In this document: positions 1 through 6,491 of the stretch, piece after piece
Position numbering within the stretch: the stretch's first letter is position 1
Layout: every line of letters begins with the position of its first letter
NCBI GenBank assembly: GCA_900543215.1
Contig: UQQR01000039.1
Coordinates: 1-12,244, forward strand
Source of the DNA: an uncultured Oscillospiraceae bacterium
GTDB taxonomy: Bacteria; Bacillota; Clostridia; Oscillospirales; Acutalibacteraceae
Length of the DNA stretch: 12,244 bases
Direction: 5' to 3'
Notes under the pieces: model-generated
Database searches by the model: none
Seen by the model: only the letters and a program-made list of their open reading frames with translations
Told to the model about the DNA's origin: nothing
Made by a program: the position numbers and the translations under genes

Positions 1-144
1 AATGCCTTTATAGCCTGCCGCCTTTATCTCCTCAATGGGAGCTGTATAAGGTCTTATTTCCGAATATACATTATTTTCTCTTACTCTTCTTGCGATAAGC
101 TGATTATACTGACCGCCGAAGTCAAGAACCAAAATCTTTTCCAT
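1..144 (-). CDS. guaA: GMP synthase (glutamine-hydrolysing), N-terminal fragment
   Basis: Only the first 48 codons are present; the gene continues past the left edge. The start is the ATG at 144-142, preceded by a GGAGG ribosome binding site six bases upstream. The translation begins MEKILVLDFGGQYNQLIARR, which is the first strand and loop of the class I glutamine amidotransferase domain of GuaA (the LDFGxQYxQLIARRVRE signature). The enzyme converts XMP to GMP with ATP and glutamine-derived ammonia in the cytosol. The catalytic Cys-His-Glu triad and the ATP pyrophosphatase domain lie outside the window. It is downstream of glmS on the same strand, but a hairpin and its own promoter separate the two, so it is probably a separate transcript. 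No purine riboswitch fits in its short leader of about 27 nt. The assignment is secure because the N-terminal signature is very specific. Confidence 0.93.
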   Translation of the reverse strand, partial: MEKILVLDFGGQYNQLIARRVRENNVYSEIRPYTAPIEEIKAAGYKGI

Positions 145-177
145 TTTAACCTCCGCATTTTTTAAGTACTGTTAATT

Positions 178-206
178 ATTATATAACAAACCGCTCCCTT
201 TGTCTA
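178..206 (-). promoter_or_regulatory. Predicted sigma-A promoter of guaA
   Basis: On the minus strand a -35 hexamer TAGACA (206-201) and a perfect -10 hexamer TATAAT (183-178) are separated by 17 bases. Transcription would start near 171, leaving a leader of about 27 nt before the guaA start at 144. The promoter sits inside the glmS terminator hairpin: the -35 box is in the loop and the spacer contains the 3' arm. Confidence 0.6.
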
Positions 207-225
207 TCCCAAAAAGAGCGGTTTG
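187..225 (-). terminator. Hairpin between glmS and guaA, probable glmS terminator
   Basis: A perfect 10-bp inverted repeat (187-196 against 216-225, CAAACCGCTC and its complement) lies ten bases past the glmS stop codon, with a 19-nt loop. On the minus strand the following tract is only moderately U-rich (TTATATAATAATT). On the plus strand the tail is better (a run of seven T at 230-236). It may therefore work in both directions, or only partly in the glmS direction. Confidence 0.6.
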
Positions 226-234
226 TATATTTTT

Positions 235-2061
235 TTATTCTACCGTAACGGATTTTGCGAGATTTCTCGGTTTATCTATATCACAGCCTTTGAAAAGCGC
301 CACATAGTAGGAATAAATCTGGAACGGAACAACCTCAAGCGTTGCCAAAAGCAGAGGATCTATTCTCGGTATATAAATTACCTCTTCGGCTTCCTTTGCG
401 ATTTCGGTGTGACCCTCGGTAGCGCAGGCTATAACATAAGCCCCTCTTGCCTTTACTTCCTTAACATTACTTAAAAGCTTTTCAAAAAGTCCCTCGTACG
501 CGGCAAGGGCAATTACGGTTCTTCCCTCTTCGATAAGCGAAATAGTACCGTGCTTCAATTCACCTGCGGCGTAAGCCTCAGAATGAATATAGGAAATTTC
601 CTTTAATTTAAGAGACGCTTCAAGCGATACCGCATAATCAATATTTCTACCTATAAAGAATAAAGATTTCGGGTCGCCGCATTGCTTTGCCATTTCCTTG
701 ATTTTAGGCTCCGAAAGTATTACCTTTTCTATAAGCTCGGGCAAACGGCAAATATCGTCAAATATTTTTTCAACACGGTCGCTGTCCATTGTCTTTAATA
801 TACGCGCCGCCCAGACCGCAATAAGATAAATTACGGAAAGCTGAGTAGTATAGCCCTTTGTGGTGGCAACCGCGATTTCGGGACCCGCCCATGTATAAAT
901 AACATCATCGGACGCGTTTGCTATGGAGCTTCCGACTACATTTACTATTGAAAGTGTATGCGAACCCCGCTTTTTTGCCTCTTTAAGAGCTGCCAAAGTA
1001 TCTGCCGTTTCACCTGACTGACTTATTATTATAGTAAGCGTTTTATCATCTACAATAGGATTGCGGTAACGGTATTCGCTTGCGTAGTCTATACTTGTAG
1101 GTATTCTTAGCATTTCCTCAAATACATATTTACCGACCATTCCTGCGTGATAAGCGGAACCGCACGCAACAATTTCTATTCTGTTTATAGTTTTAAGCTT
1201 TTTTTCGGTAAGCTTTAAGCCCTCAAATACTATTTCCCTGCCCTTAATGCGGCTTTCTATGGTTTGCTTGACCGCGTTCGGCTGCTCCATTATTTCCTTC
1301 ATCATAAAATGGTCGTAACCGCCCTTTTCGGCAGCGGCGACATCCCAGTTAATAACGGCGGCGGAGCGGTGAAGCTCGTTTTTATCCGAATCATACAGCT
1401 TAACGCCGTCCGGAGTAAGCACGGCTATCTCGCCGTCCTCAATATAAAGTATATCTCTTGTATGGGAAACAATAGCGGTAACATCGGAAGCTATATAATT
1501 GGCGTCCTTTGAAAGACCGATTATAAGCGGACTGAATTTTCTTACCGCAACAAGCGTATCCGGGCAGTCCGTGCATATAATGCCCAATGCGTAAGAGCCC
1601 TCAAGCTGCGCTACTGTTTTTGACACAGCCTCAAACAAATCGCCCTTATAGAACTTTGCGAGCAACTGCGGAACAACCTCTGAATCCGTTTCGCTTGCAA
1701 ATTCAACGCCGTCTGCTTTAAGAGAATCCCTTAAAGCCATATAGTTTTCGATTATGCCATTGTGAACAACCGCAAACTTACCGTCCGAGCTTACATGGGG
1801 ATGCGCGTTTTTGGCGCAGGGCGCACCGTGTGTAGCCCAGCGGGTATGACCTATTCCGATAGTTCCGTTGACCGTGCTGCCGTTATCGGTCTTTTCAATC
1901 AGGTTTTTTATTCTTTCCGTTGTTTTTTCAATATGAATACCGCCGTTTTCAAGCACCGCTATACCGGCAGAGTCATAACCGCGGTATTCAAGTCTTTCAA
2001 GACCTTCAAGCAAAAAGCCTGCTGCCTGGGTTTTTCCTGTAAATCCAACAATTCCGCACAT
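235..2061 (-). CDS. glmS: Glutamine-fructose-6-phosphate aminotransferase (isomerising)
   Basis: 608 residues, the normal length for GlmS. It makes glucosamine-6-phosphate from fructose-6-phosphate and glutamine, the first committed step to UDP-GlcNAc for peptidoglycan. The N-terminus MCGIVGFTG carries the nucleophilic Cys2 of the Ntn-type glutaminase domain (about 1-230), with HTRWATHGAP further in. Two SIS sugar-isomerase domains follow (about 285-420 and 455-590), with CGSAYHAG, SQSGETADT and the SLKLKEISYIHSEAYAAGE stretch. The C-terminus ends PRNLAKSVTVE, and Lys603 is in the place of the lysine that forms the Schiff base with fructose-6-phosphate in the E. coli enzyme. The start ATG at 2061-2059 has a ribosome binding site AAAGGTG seven bases upstream, but this site lies in the 3' arm of a strong hairpin. 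The mRNA leader contains a glmS ribozyme, so high GlcN6P should trigger cleavage and decay of the message. Confidence 0.98.
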   Translation of the reverse strand: MCGIVGFTGKTQAAGFLLEGLERLEYRGYDSAGIAVLENGGIHIEKTTERIKNLIEKTDNGSTVNGTIGIGHTRWATHGAPCAKNAHPHVSSDGKFAVVHNGIIENYMALRDSLKADGVEFASETDSEVVPQLLAKFYKGDLFEAVSKTVAQLEGSYALGIICTDCPDTLVAVRKFSPLIIGLSKDANYIASDVTAIVSHTRDILYIEDGEIAVLTPDGVKLYDSDKNELHRSAAVINWDVAAAEKGGYDHFMMKEIMEQPNAVKQTIESRIKGREIVFEGLKLTEKKLKTINRIEIVACGSAYHAGMVGKYVFEEMLRIPTSIDYASEYRYRNPIVDDKTLTIIISQSGETADTLAALKEAKKRGSHTLSIVNVVGSSIANASDDVIYTWAGPEIAVATTKGYTTQLSVIYLIAVWAARILKTMDSDRVEKIFDDICRLPELIEKVILSEPKIKEMAKQCGDPKSLFFIGRNIDYAVSLEASLKLKEISYIHSEAYAAGELKHGTISLIEEGRTVIALAAYEGLFEKLLSNVKEVKARGAYVIACATEGHTEIAKEAEEVIYIPRIDPLLLATLEVVPFQIYSYYVALFKGCDIDKPRNLAKSVTVE

Positions 2062-2095
2062 AAAAATACACCTTTCCGCGATATGCAGAAAGGTG
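2062..2095 (-). promoter_or_regulatory. Hairpin covering the glmS ribosome binding site (terminator-like)
   Basis: On the minus strand CACCUUUC (2095-2088) pairs perfectly with GAAAGGUG (2076-2069). A U-G pair and two GC pairs continue the stem to 11 bp closed by a five-base AUAUC loop. The 3' arm contains the only good ribosome binding site of glmS, and it is followed by UAUUUUU and then the AUG. It could act as an intrinsic terminator or as a translation block. A second copy of GAAAGGU lies upstream (complement of 2161-2155) and could pair with the 5' arm to free the site. Confidence 0.6.
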
Positions 2096-2115
2096 CTGTT
2101 ATTTTAAGTACACCG

Positions 2116-2140
2116 AAAAAGGCGGGTAGACTATCCGCCT
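2116..2140 (-). terminator. Terminator-like hairpin in the glmS leader
   Basis: On the minus strand AGGCGG (2140-2135) pairs with CCGCCU (2125-2120) over a short loop that can add two A-U pairs. The stem is followed by UUUU (2119-2116). It lies after the ribozyme and before the ribosome-binding-site hairpin, so it would be a premature terminator inside the leader. A GC stem and U run are visible; termination itself is inferred. Confidence 0.5.
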
Positions 2141-2196
2141 GTTCAGTCAAAGGGACCTTTCATACATACCGTATAAAAATATTATTGACATAGCAA

Positions 2197-2328
2197 GACG
2201 CCTCTGTTCCGAAATTACTTCCGGTTTTTAAACGCCTGTTTACGACATGCCTGCCGTGGGACATCCGCCGAATATTTCGATGCTCCCCATCCTCGTCAAC
2301 CGCTATGCCAAAGTACGGTCCCGGCGCT
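2197..2328 (-). ncRNA. glmS ribozyme (GlcN6P-activated self-cleaving riboswitch)
   Basis: The minus strand shows the conserved core: GCGCC right after the predicted cleavage site (A at 2328, G at 2327), then a P2 stem ACCG/CGGU, the hallmark UUGACGAGGAUGGGGAGCAU, AUCG-GCGGAU of the P2.1 pseudoknot region, and UGUCCCACGGC. The 3' half folds as a CGGCA/UGUCG hairpin, the arm pair GGCGUU with GGCGUC, and P4 as CCGGAA-GUAA-UUUCGG with a GNRA-type loop, as in the Bacillus subtilis form. It lies upstream of glmS in the same direction. In characterised members GlcN6P acts as cofactor, and the cleaved mRNA with its 5'-OH end is degraded by RNase J. All core parts are visible; activity is inferred from the family. 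Confidence 0.95.
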
Positions 2329-2380
2329 TTATTATAAAACTGTAACGGCTCTTTTTAAATGGCACACCGCCACACCGTAC

Positions 2381-2409
2381 ATTTTAAATCATAAAGCCGA
2401 TTTTGTCAA
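2381..2409 (-). promoter_or_regulatory. Predicted sigma-A promoter of the glmS leader
   Basis: On the minus strand a perfect -35 TTGACA (2409-2404) and -10 TAAAAT (2386-2381) are separated by exactly 17 bases. Transcription would begin near 2374, about 45 nt before the ribozyme cleavage site. The -35 box starts four bases past the hisJ stop codon, and no terminator is visible between the two genes, so hisJ transcripts may also read into the leader. Confidence 0.75.
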
Positions 2410-2412
2410 TAA

Positions 2413-3180
2413 TTATATTTTTTTAAGCTCCGTGGTGCTGATCGGTTCAACGCCGAAGCTCCTTACATATTCAAAGGCTTTTTTATGCATATCGGTATCA
2501 AGCAGGACTGCCGGATTATGAGCGTCGCACCCTATAACAACATCATTTCCAACGCTTGCGGCGATATTAAAAAAACGCCTTGATGGATAATGCCTGTTGC
2601 CCGCAAGCCCCAACATATTTACTTCAAGCGGTATGCCCATTCTTTTTGCATAAACGCAGAGCCTCGTCATTTCGGTTTCAAAAACAGACTCCTTGCCTAT
2701 AAAATTCGTTACATCCGGATGCGCAATATAGCTGAAGCTTCCGCTTGAAATGCCCTCGATAACCTGATCCACATAACGGTGCAAAAGCTCGGGCTCCGAA
2801 AAAGGCGAACCGACATATATACCCTTACTTTCATCGTCAAGAAAATGCTGACCCATTATCAGATAATCGGCCCCGTAATCCCTGCAAAGCTTTTGCAGAC
2901 TGTAAAAAATATCGGGAAAATATTCGGCTTCAAAGCCCGCAAAAATCTGTATATCATCTTTATATTCATCGGCAAGCTTTTTTATGCACTCAATATAGCC
3001 CGGCGCTTCGTTCACGCTCATTCTCATTCCCGAAACAAACCCGTTTTTGTAAAACTGCGGTGAATGGTCGGAAAAACCCAATATCTTGATTCCCGACTTT
3101 ATGGCGTTTTCAATATACTCACGCTCACTGCCTACGGCATGGTGACAGCGAGGGGTATGCGTATGATAATTTGCAAGCAT
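2413..3180 (-). CDS. hisJ: PHP-family histidinol-phosphatase
   Basis: 255 residues, close to the usual 255-275 of HisJ. The enzyme removes phosphate from L-histidinol phosphate in the next-to-last stage of histidine synthesis. The PHP metal-binding motifs appear in order: HTHTPRCHH (His6, His8, His14), GFSDHSP (Asp38, His39), GFEAEY (Glu84), MGQHF (His112), YIAHPD (His154) and GCDAHNP (Asp219, His221). These are the residues that hold the metal centre in this superfamily. The start ATG at 3180-3178 has an AAGGAAG ribosome binding site six bases upstream and its own promoter. No other histidine gene is visible nearby, so the exact substrate is inferred from family resemblance. A related PHP phosphoesterase is the main alternative. 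Confidence 0.85.
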   Translation of the reverse strand: MLANYHTHTPRCHHAVGSEREYIENAIKSGIKILGFSDHSPQFYKNGFVSGMRMSVNEAPGYIECIKKLADEYKDDIQIFAGFEAEYFPDIFYSLQKLCRDYGADYLIMGQHFLDDESKGIYVGSPFSEPELLHRYVDQVIEGISSGSFSYIAHPDVTNFIGKESVFETEMTRLCVYAKRMGIPLEVNMLGLAGNRHYPSRRFFNIAASVGNDVVIGCDAHNPAVLLDTDMHKKAFEYVRSFGVEPISTTELKKI

Positions 3181-3203
3181 GGTTATCTTCCTTTCAACTG
3201 ATA

Positions 3204-3232
3204 ATTTTAACTCATAACAGAGTAGAAGTCAA
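3204..3232 (-). promoter_or_regulatory. Predicted sigma-A promoter of hisJ
   Basis: On the minus strand TTGACT (3232-3227) and TAAAAT (3209-3204) are separated by 17 bases. Transcription would start about 15-20 nt before the hisJ start codon. The promoter is back to back with the dapA promoter, 25 bases apart. Confidence 0.7.
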
Positions 3233-3257
3233 TTACTTTTAAATTGCCGTTTTTTAC

Positions 3258-3286
3258 TTGACAAATATATAAAAGTGTGGTAAATT
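3258..3286 (+). promoter_or_regulatory. Predicted sigma-A promoter of the dapA-dapF-dapL-lysA operon
   Basis: A perfect -35 TTGACA (3258-3263) is followed after 17 bases by -10 TAAATT (3281-3286). The transcript would begin near 3293, just before the first strand of riboswitch helix P1, which fits well. Confidence 0.7.
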
Positions 3287-3296
3287 CTTAATATAA

Positions 3297-3457
3297 GATA
3301 GAGGTGCGATTTGTTAATAGTAGCTTCTTCGTGTTAAGTCCGGCGGGACGATAGGCGGAGCGAAAGGAACTGTCGCCGAAGACGGCACGCCGGCGGGCGT
3401 CCGCTCTGGTAATTCGGAATAATATCCGTGTTACTGTCGCTTTTGCGGAGAGCTATC
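3297..3457 (+). promoter_or_regulatory. Lysine riboswitch (L box) aptamer
   Basis: The conserved L-box elements appear in order: AGAGGTGCGA right after the P1 5' strand, an AGTAG loop-E-like stretch, CGAAAGGAACTGTCGCCGAAG, CTCTGGT, TTACTGTCGC and GGAGAGCTATC. P1 pairs GATAG (3297-3301) with CTATC (3453-3457) and closes the five-helix junction. Lysine binding in this family stabilises P1. Here that would withhold 3453-3457 from the antiterminator, so that the terminator at 3496-3522 forms and the lysine operon is switched off. The promoter upstream and the dap/lysA genes downstream support the assignment. The conserved cores are visible; the ligand is known for the family. Confidence 0.95.
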
Positions 3458-3495
3458 GAAAAGAAGAAAAGGCGTTTGACGCTTAACTTGTTTTT

Positions 3496-3522
3496 GATAG
3501 CCGAGCAATCGGCTATTTTTTT
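3496..3522 (+). terminator. Riboswitch-controlled intrinsic terminator before dapA
   Basis: An 8-bp perfect stem ATAGCCGA (3497-3504) with TCGGCTAT (3509-3516), a GCAA loop and a run of seven T (3516-3522). A competing antiterminator is visible: 3452-3466 pairs with 3487-3501 over 15 positions with one mismatch, and contains the P1 3' strand CTATC. The two structures exclude each other, since both need 3497-3501. Confidence 0.92.
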
Positions 3523-3549
3523 ATTTTCTTTGAAGGGAAAGAAAGCAAA

Positions 3550-4437
3550 ATGAAAAAACCTGTATTCGAAGGCGTCGCAACGGCGCTTATAACTCCCCTT
3601 ACCCCCGACGGTATCGATTACACAGCCTTTGAAAGGCTTATTAATTGGCAGATAGACGAGGGCGTCAATGCGCTTGTTGTCTGCGGAACGACCGGCGAAT
3701 CCTCTACGCTTACGGATGAGGAGCACCGCAAGGCAATCGAATTTGCGGTGAAATGCGCGGGCGGCCGTGTTCCCGTAATAGCGGGTACCGGTTCTAACGA
3801 TACGGCGTATGCCTTAGAGCTTACCGAGTTCTCCTGCAAGGCAGGGGTTGACGGCGTGCTTGCAGTTACCCCATATTATAATAAAGCAACCCAAAAGGGA
3901 CTTATAAAAATGTATTCCGCAATAGCAGACAAAGCCACAGTCCCCGTCATATTATATAATGTACCGTCAAGAACGGGCGTAAATTTACTGCCCGAGACCG
4001 TGGCAGAGCTTGCGAAGCACCCCAATATCAACGGTATTAAAGAGGCAAACGGCAATATTTCGGCGGTAGCCGAAACCGCACAGCTCTGTAAGGACAGCAT
4101 CAATATTTATTCGGGCAACGACGACCAGACCGTACCGATTATGTCGCTCGGCGGCAAGGGCTGTATTTCGGTTCTTTCAAATCTGCTCCCTGCGGAAACC
4201 TCGCTTATGTGCAGAAAAATGCTTGACGGCAATACAAAGGGCGCCGCGGAATTACAGCTTAAATATCTGACGCTTATAAAAGCGCTTTTTAGCGAGGTTA
4301 ATCCTATACCCGTAAAAGCCGCTATGTCCGCTATGGGATTTTGCGAAAACTATCTGAGAATGCCGCTTACACAAATGGAAGACGCTCATAAGGAAATTCT
4401 TTTGAATGAAATGCGTAAGTGCGGCATTAAAGTATAA
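3550..4437 (+). CDS. dapA: 4-Hydroxy-tetrahydrodipicolinate synthase
   Basis: 295 residues, standard for DapA. It condenses pyruvate with aspartate semialdehyde, the entry step to diaminopimelate and lysine. It is a TIM-barrel class I aldolase. Visible motifs are CGTTGESSTLT (44-55, substrate Thr), VTPYYNKATQKG with Tyr110 at the dimer interface, YNVPSRTG with catalytic Tyr136 and Arg141, and GIKEANG with Lys164 that forms the Schiff base with pyruvate. The start ATG has an AAGGGA ribosome binding site, with a rather long gap of about 11 bases. It is the first gene of the operon, directly behind the lysine riboswitch and terminator, and 14 bases before dapF. Control by lysine is therefore at the transcript level. 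Whether the enzyme is also feedback-inhibited cannot be read with confidence. Confidence 0.97.
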   Translation: MKKPVFEGVATALITPLTPDGIDYTAFERLINWQIDEGVNALVVCGTTGESSTLTDEEHRKAIEFAVKCAGGRVPVIAGTGSNDTAYALELTEFSCKAGVDGVLAVTPYYNKATQKGLIKMYSAIADKATVPVILYNVPSRTGVNLLPETVAELAKHPNINGIKEANGNISAVAETAQLCKDSINIYSGNDDQTVPIMSLGGKGCISVLSNLLPAETSLMCRKMLDGNTKGAAELQLKYLTLIKALFSEVNPIPVKAAMSAMGFCENYLRMPLTQMEDAHKEILLNEMRKCGIKV

Positions 4438-4451
4438 GGACGGCGAAAATA

Positions 4452-5303
4452 ATGAAAGAAATTAAATTCACCAAAATGCACGGTATCGGGAACGACTACA
4501 TTTACATTGATTGCTTTAAGCAGCAGGTAGACGACCCGTCTTATCTTGCGAAAATAATGTCACCGAGAAGAACGAGCGTCGGGAGCGACGGCGTAATTCT
4601 TATCTGCCCGTCCGACAAGGCCGACGCTAAAATGCGTATGTTCAACCTTGACGGAAGTGAGGGTAAAATGTGCGGCAACGGAATAAGGTGTGTGGGAAAG
4701 TACATTTACGATACGGGAATCGCGCACAAGCCGACCGTTACGGTTGAAACCTTAAGCGGTATAAAAACGCTCAGTATAAGCGAAAAGAACGGCAAAGCCG
4801 AGACCATTACTGTGGATATGGGCGAGCCTGTGCTCAAAGCCTCGCTTATTCCGATTGTCTCGGACTCAGAAACCGTAATAAACGAACCGATTTTAATAGA
4901 CAAAACGGAGTATAAAATTACAGCCGTTTCAATGGGAAACCCCCACGCGGTGGTCTTTTGCGACTCCGTAAAGGAGCTTGACCTTGAAAAAATCGGCCCG
5001 AAATTTGAATTTAACCCGATCTTTCCAGAGCAGGTAAACACCGAATTTATCCGTGTTATCGACGGAAATAATCTTGAAATGCGTGTTTGGGAACGCGGCA
5101 GCGGCGAAACCTTCGCCTGCGGAACCGGAGCGTGCGCCGCGGCCGTGGCGTCGGTGCTTAACGGATATTGTAAGAAAAATGAGGAAATAACCGTTCACCT
5201 TAAATGCGGTTGCCTTATGATAAAATATGCCGACGATTCTCATATATATATGCGTGGCGCGGCGGAAAAAGTATATGACGGAGTGTATTATTATGAGCCT
5301 TGA
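4452..5303 (+). CDS. dapF: Diaminopimelate epimerase
   Basis: 283 residues, a normal DapF length. It interconverts L,L- and meso-diaminopimelate without a cofactor, by a two-cysteine mechanism. Both catalytic cysteines are present: Cys74 in MCGNGIRCVG and Cys223 in ETFACGTGACA. The start MHGIGNDY motif (9-16), the MGNPHAVVF stretch (161-169) and the two similar halves of the epimerase fold are also recognisable. The ribosome binding site AAGGA overlaps the dapA stop codon, suggesting translational coupling. The last 11 bases overlap the start of dapL in another frame. In this operon it acts after DapL, which delivers the L,L isomer, and before LysA, which uses the meso isomer. Confidence 0.97.
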   Translation: MKEIKFTKMHGIGNDYIYIDCFKQQVDDPSYLAKIMSPRRTSVGSDGVILICPSDKADAKMRMFNLDGSEGKMCGNGIRCVGKYIYDTGIAHKPTVTVETLSGIKTLSISEKNGKAETITVDMGEPVLKASLIPIVSDSETVINEPILIDKTEYKITAVSMGNPHAVVFCDSVKELDLEKIGPKFEFNPIFPEQVNTEFIRVIDGNNLEMRVWERGSGETFACGTGACAAAVASVLNGYCKKNEEITVHLKCGCLMIKYADDSHIYMRGAAEKVYDGVYYYEP

Positions 5304-6480
5304 TATCAAAATCAACGAAAACTATTTCAATGTTAAAAAGAACTATTTATTTTCGGAAATTGCCAAAAGAGTAAGCGCATACTCGGCGGCACATCCGAAT
5401 GCCGAAATCGTGCGGCTCGGTATAGGCGATGTTACCCTGCCCCTGTCCCAAGTTGTTGTTAACGCAATGAAGAAAGCCGCCGACGAAATGGGCAATGCCG
5501 AAACCTTCAGAGGCTATGCCCCCGAATACGGTTACGATTTTCTCCGTGAAGCGATAGCCGATTACTACAAAAGAATACCCGTGGAGCTTTCGGCAGAGGA
5601 AATTTATGTTTCGGACGGAGCTAAAAGCGATGTCGGCAATATTGTGGATATTCTCGGAGATAATGAAATTTTAATACCCGATCCCGTTTATCCGGTTTAT
5701 CTTGACAGCAATATAATGAGCGGTAGAAAGGTTACATTCTTAAAGGGAAGCAGTGAAAACGGATTTTTGCCTATGCCTGACGGTATTGCGGAAAAGCCTT
5801 ATGTTATCTACCTTTGCTCACCCAACAATCCGACGGGTGCCGTATACACCAAGGCAGGTATTAAGAAATGGGTCGATTTTGCTTTAAAAACAGGCTCGCT
5901 TATTATTTTCGACTCCGCATACGAAGCCTTTATAAACGGCGATTATCCGCACTCTGTTTATGAGGTGGATGGCGCCAAAAGCTGTACAGTGGAGATTTGC
6001 AGTTTTTCCAAAACCGCAGGCTTTACTGGCACAAGGTGTGCATGGAGCGTATTCCCCGATGAGCTTACCGTGGGCGAAAACAAGCTTTCCTACCTTTGGG
6101 CAAGAAGACAAGCGACAAAATTCAACGGCGTGCCTTATGTTATTCAGCGTGCCGCGGAAGCGGCTCTTTCCGAGGAGGGACTTTCGGAATGCCGCAAGGC
6201 AATAAGCTATTATATGGAAAACGCCCGTATTATAGGCGAAGTCCTTAAATCAAAAGGAATTGAATATACCGGAGGCGAAAACTCGCCCTATTTATGGCTT
6301 AAGTGCCCGGGCGGTATGTCGTCTTGGGAATTTTTCGATTACTTACTCAATAATGCGCAAATCGTCGGAACCCCCGGTGCCGGCTTCGGTGACTCGGGCG
6401 AGGGTTATTTCAGGCTCACCTCATTCGGAAGCCGTGAATCAACGCTTGAAGCCGCAAGGAGATTCGACGCACTGCTTTAG
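5293..6480 (+). CDS. dapL: L,L-Diaminopimelate aminotransferase
   Basis: 395 residues, a PLP-dependent class I/II aminotransferase of fold type I. It turns tetrahydrodipicolinate directly into L,L-diaminopimelate with glutamate and so bypasses DapD, DapC and DapE. Typical DapL features are NYLFSEIAKRV (17-27), RLGIGDVTLPL (41-51), ETFRGYAPEYGYDFLREAI (70-88), VSDGAKSD (106-113), SPNNPTG (176-182), DSAY (207-210) and SFSKTAGFTGTR with PLP lysine Lys240 and Arg248. I chose the ATG at 5293 because GGAG lies nine bases upstream and the protein then starts MSLDIKINENYF, as family members do. The same frame is open 22 codons further up, but that part lies inside dapF and has no ribosome binding site. 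It overlaps dapF by 11 bases and ends 11 bases before lysA. Confidence 0.95.
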   Translation: MSLDIKINENYFNVKKNYLFSEIAKRVSAYSAAHPNAEIVRLGIGDVTLPLSQVVVNAMKKAADEMGNAETFRGYAPEYGYDFLREAIADYYKRIPVELSAEEIYVSDGAKSDVGNIVDILGDNEILIPDPVYPVYLDSNIMSGRKVTFLKGSSENGFLPMPDGIAEKPYVIYLCSPNNPTGAVYTKAGIKKWVDFALKTGSLIIFDSAYEAFINGDYPHSVYEVDGAKSCTVEICSFSKTAGFTGTRCAWSVFPDELTVGENKLSYLWARRQATKFNGVPYVIQRAAEAALSEEGLSECRKAISYYMENARIIGEVLKSKGIEYTGGENSPYLWLKCPGGMSSWEFFDYLLNNAQIVGTPGAGFGDSGEGYFRLTSFGSRESTLEAARRFDALL

Positions 6481-6491
6481 GAGAATGACTT

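Noticed and set aside
1959..2150. A minus-strand 63-codon frame overlapping the glmS start, considered as a leader peptide.
   Set aside because: It overlaps glmS in another frame, has no good ribosome binding site, and its coding span is accounted for by the leader hairpins and glmS.
1762..2193. A plus-strand open frame across the glmS start and leader.
   Set aside because: It is antisense to the conserved glutaminase domain and the leader hairpins; its composition follows from glmS.
2062..2196. A T-box or second riboswitch aptamer after the glmS ribozyme.
   Set aside because: No T-box UGGN-type motif or conserved aptamer core could be seen; only hairpins and an alternative pairing are supported.
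3334..3726. A minus-strand open frame of 130 codons across the dapA leader and start.
   Set aside because: It runs antisense to the lysine riboswitch, terminator and dapA; there is no ribosome binding site or recognisable protein.
5227..5292. A 22-codon upstream extension of dapL.
   Set aside because: It lies within dapF, has no ribosome binding site, and DapL proteins begin near MSLDIKINENYF.
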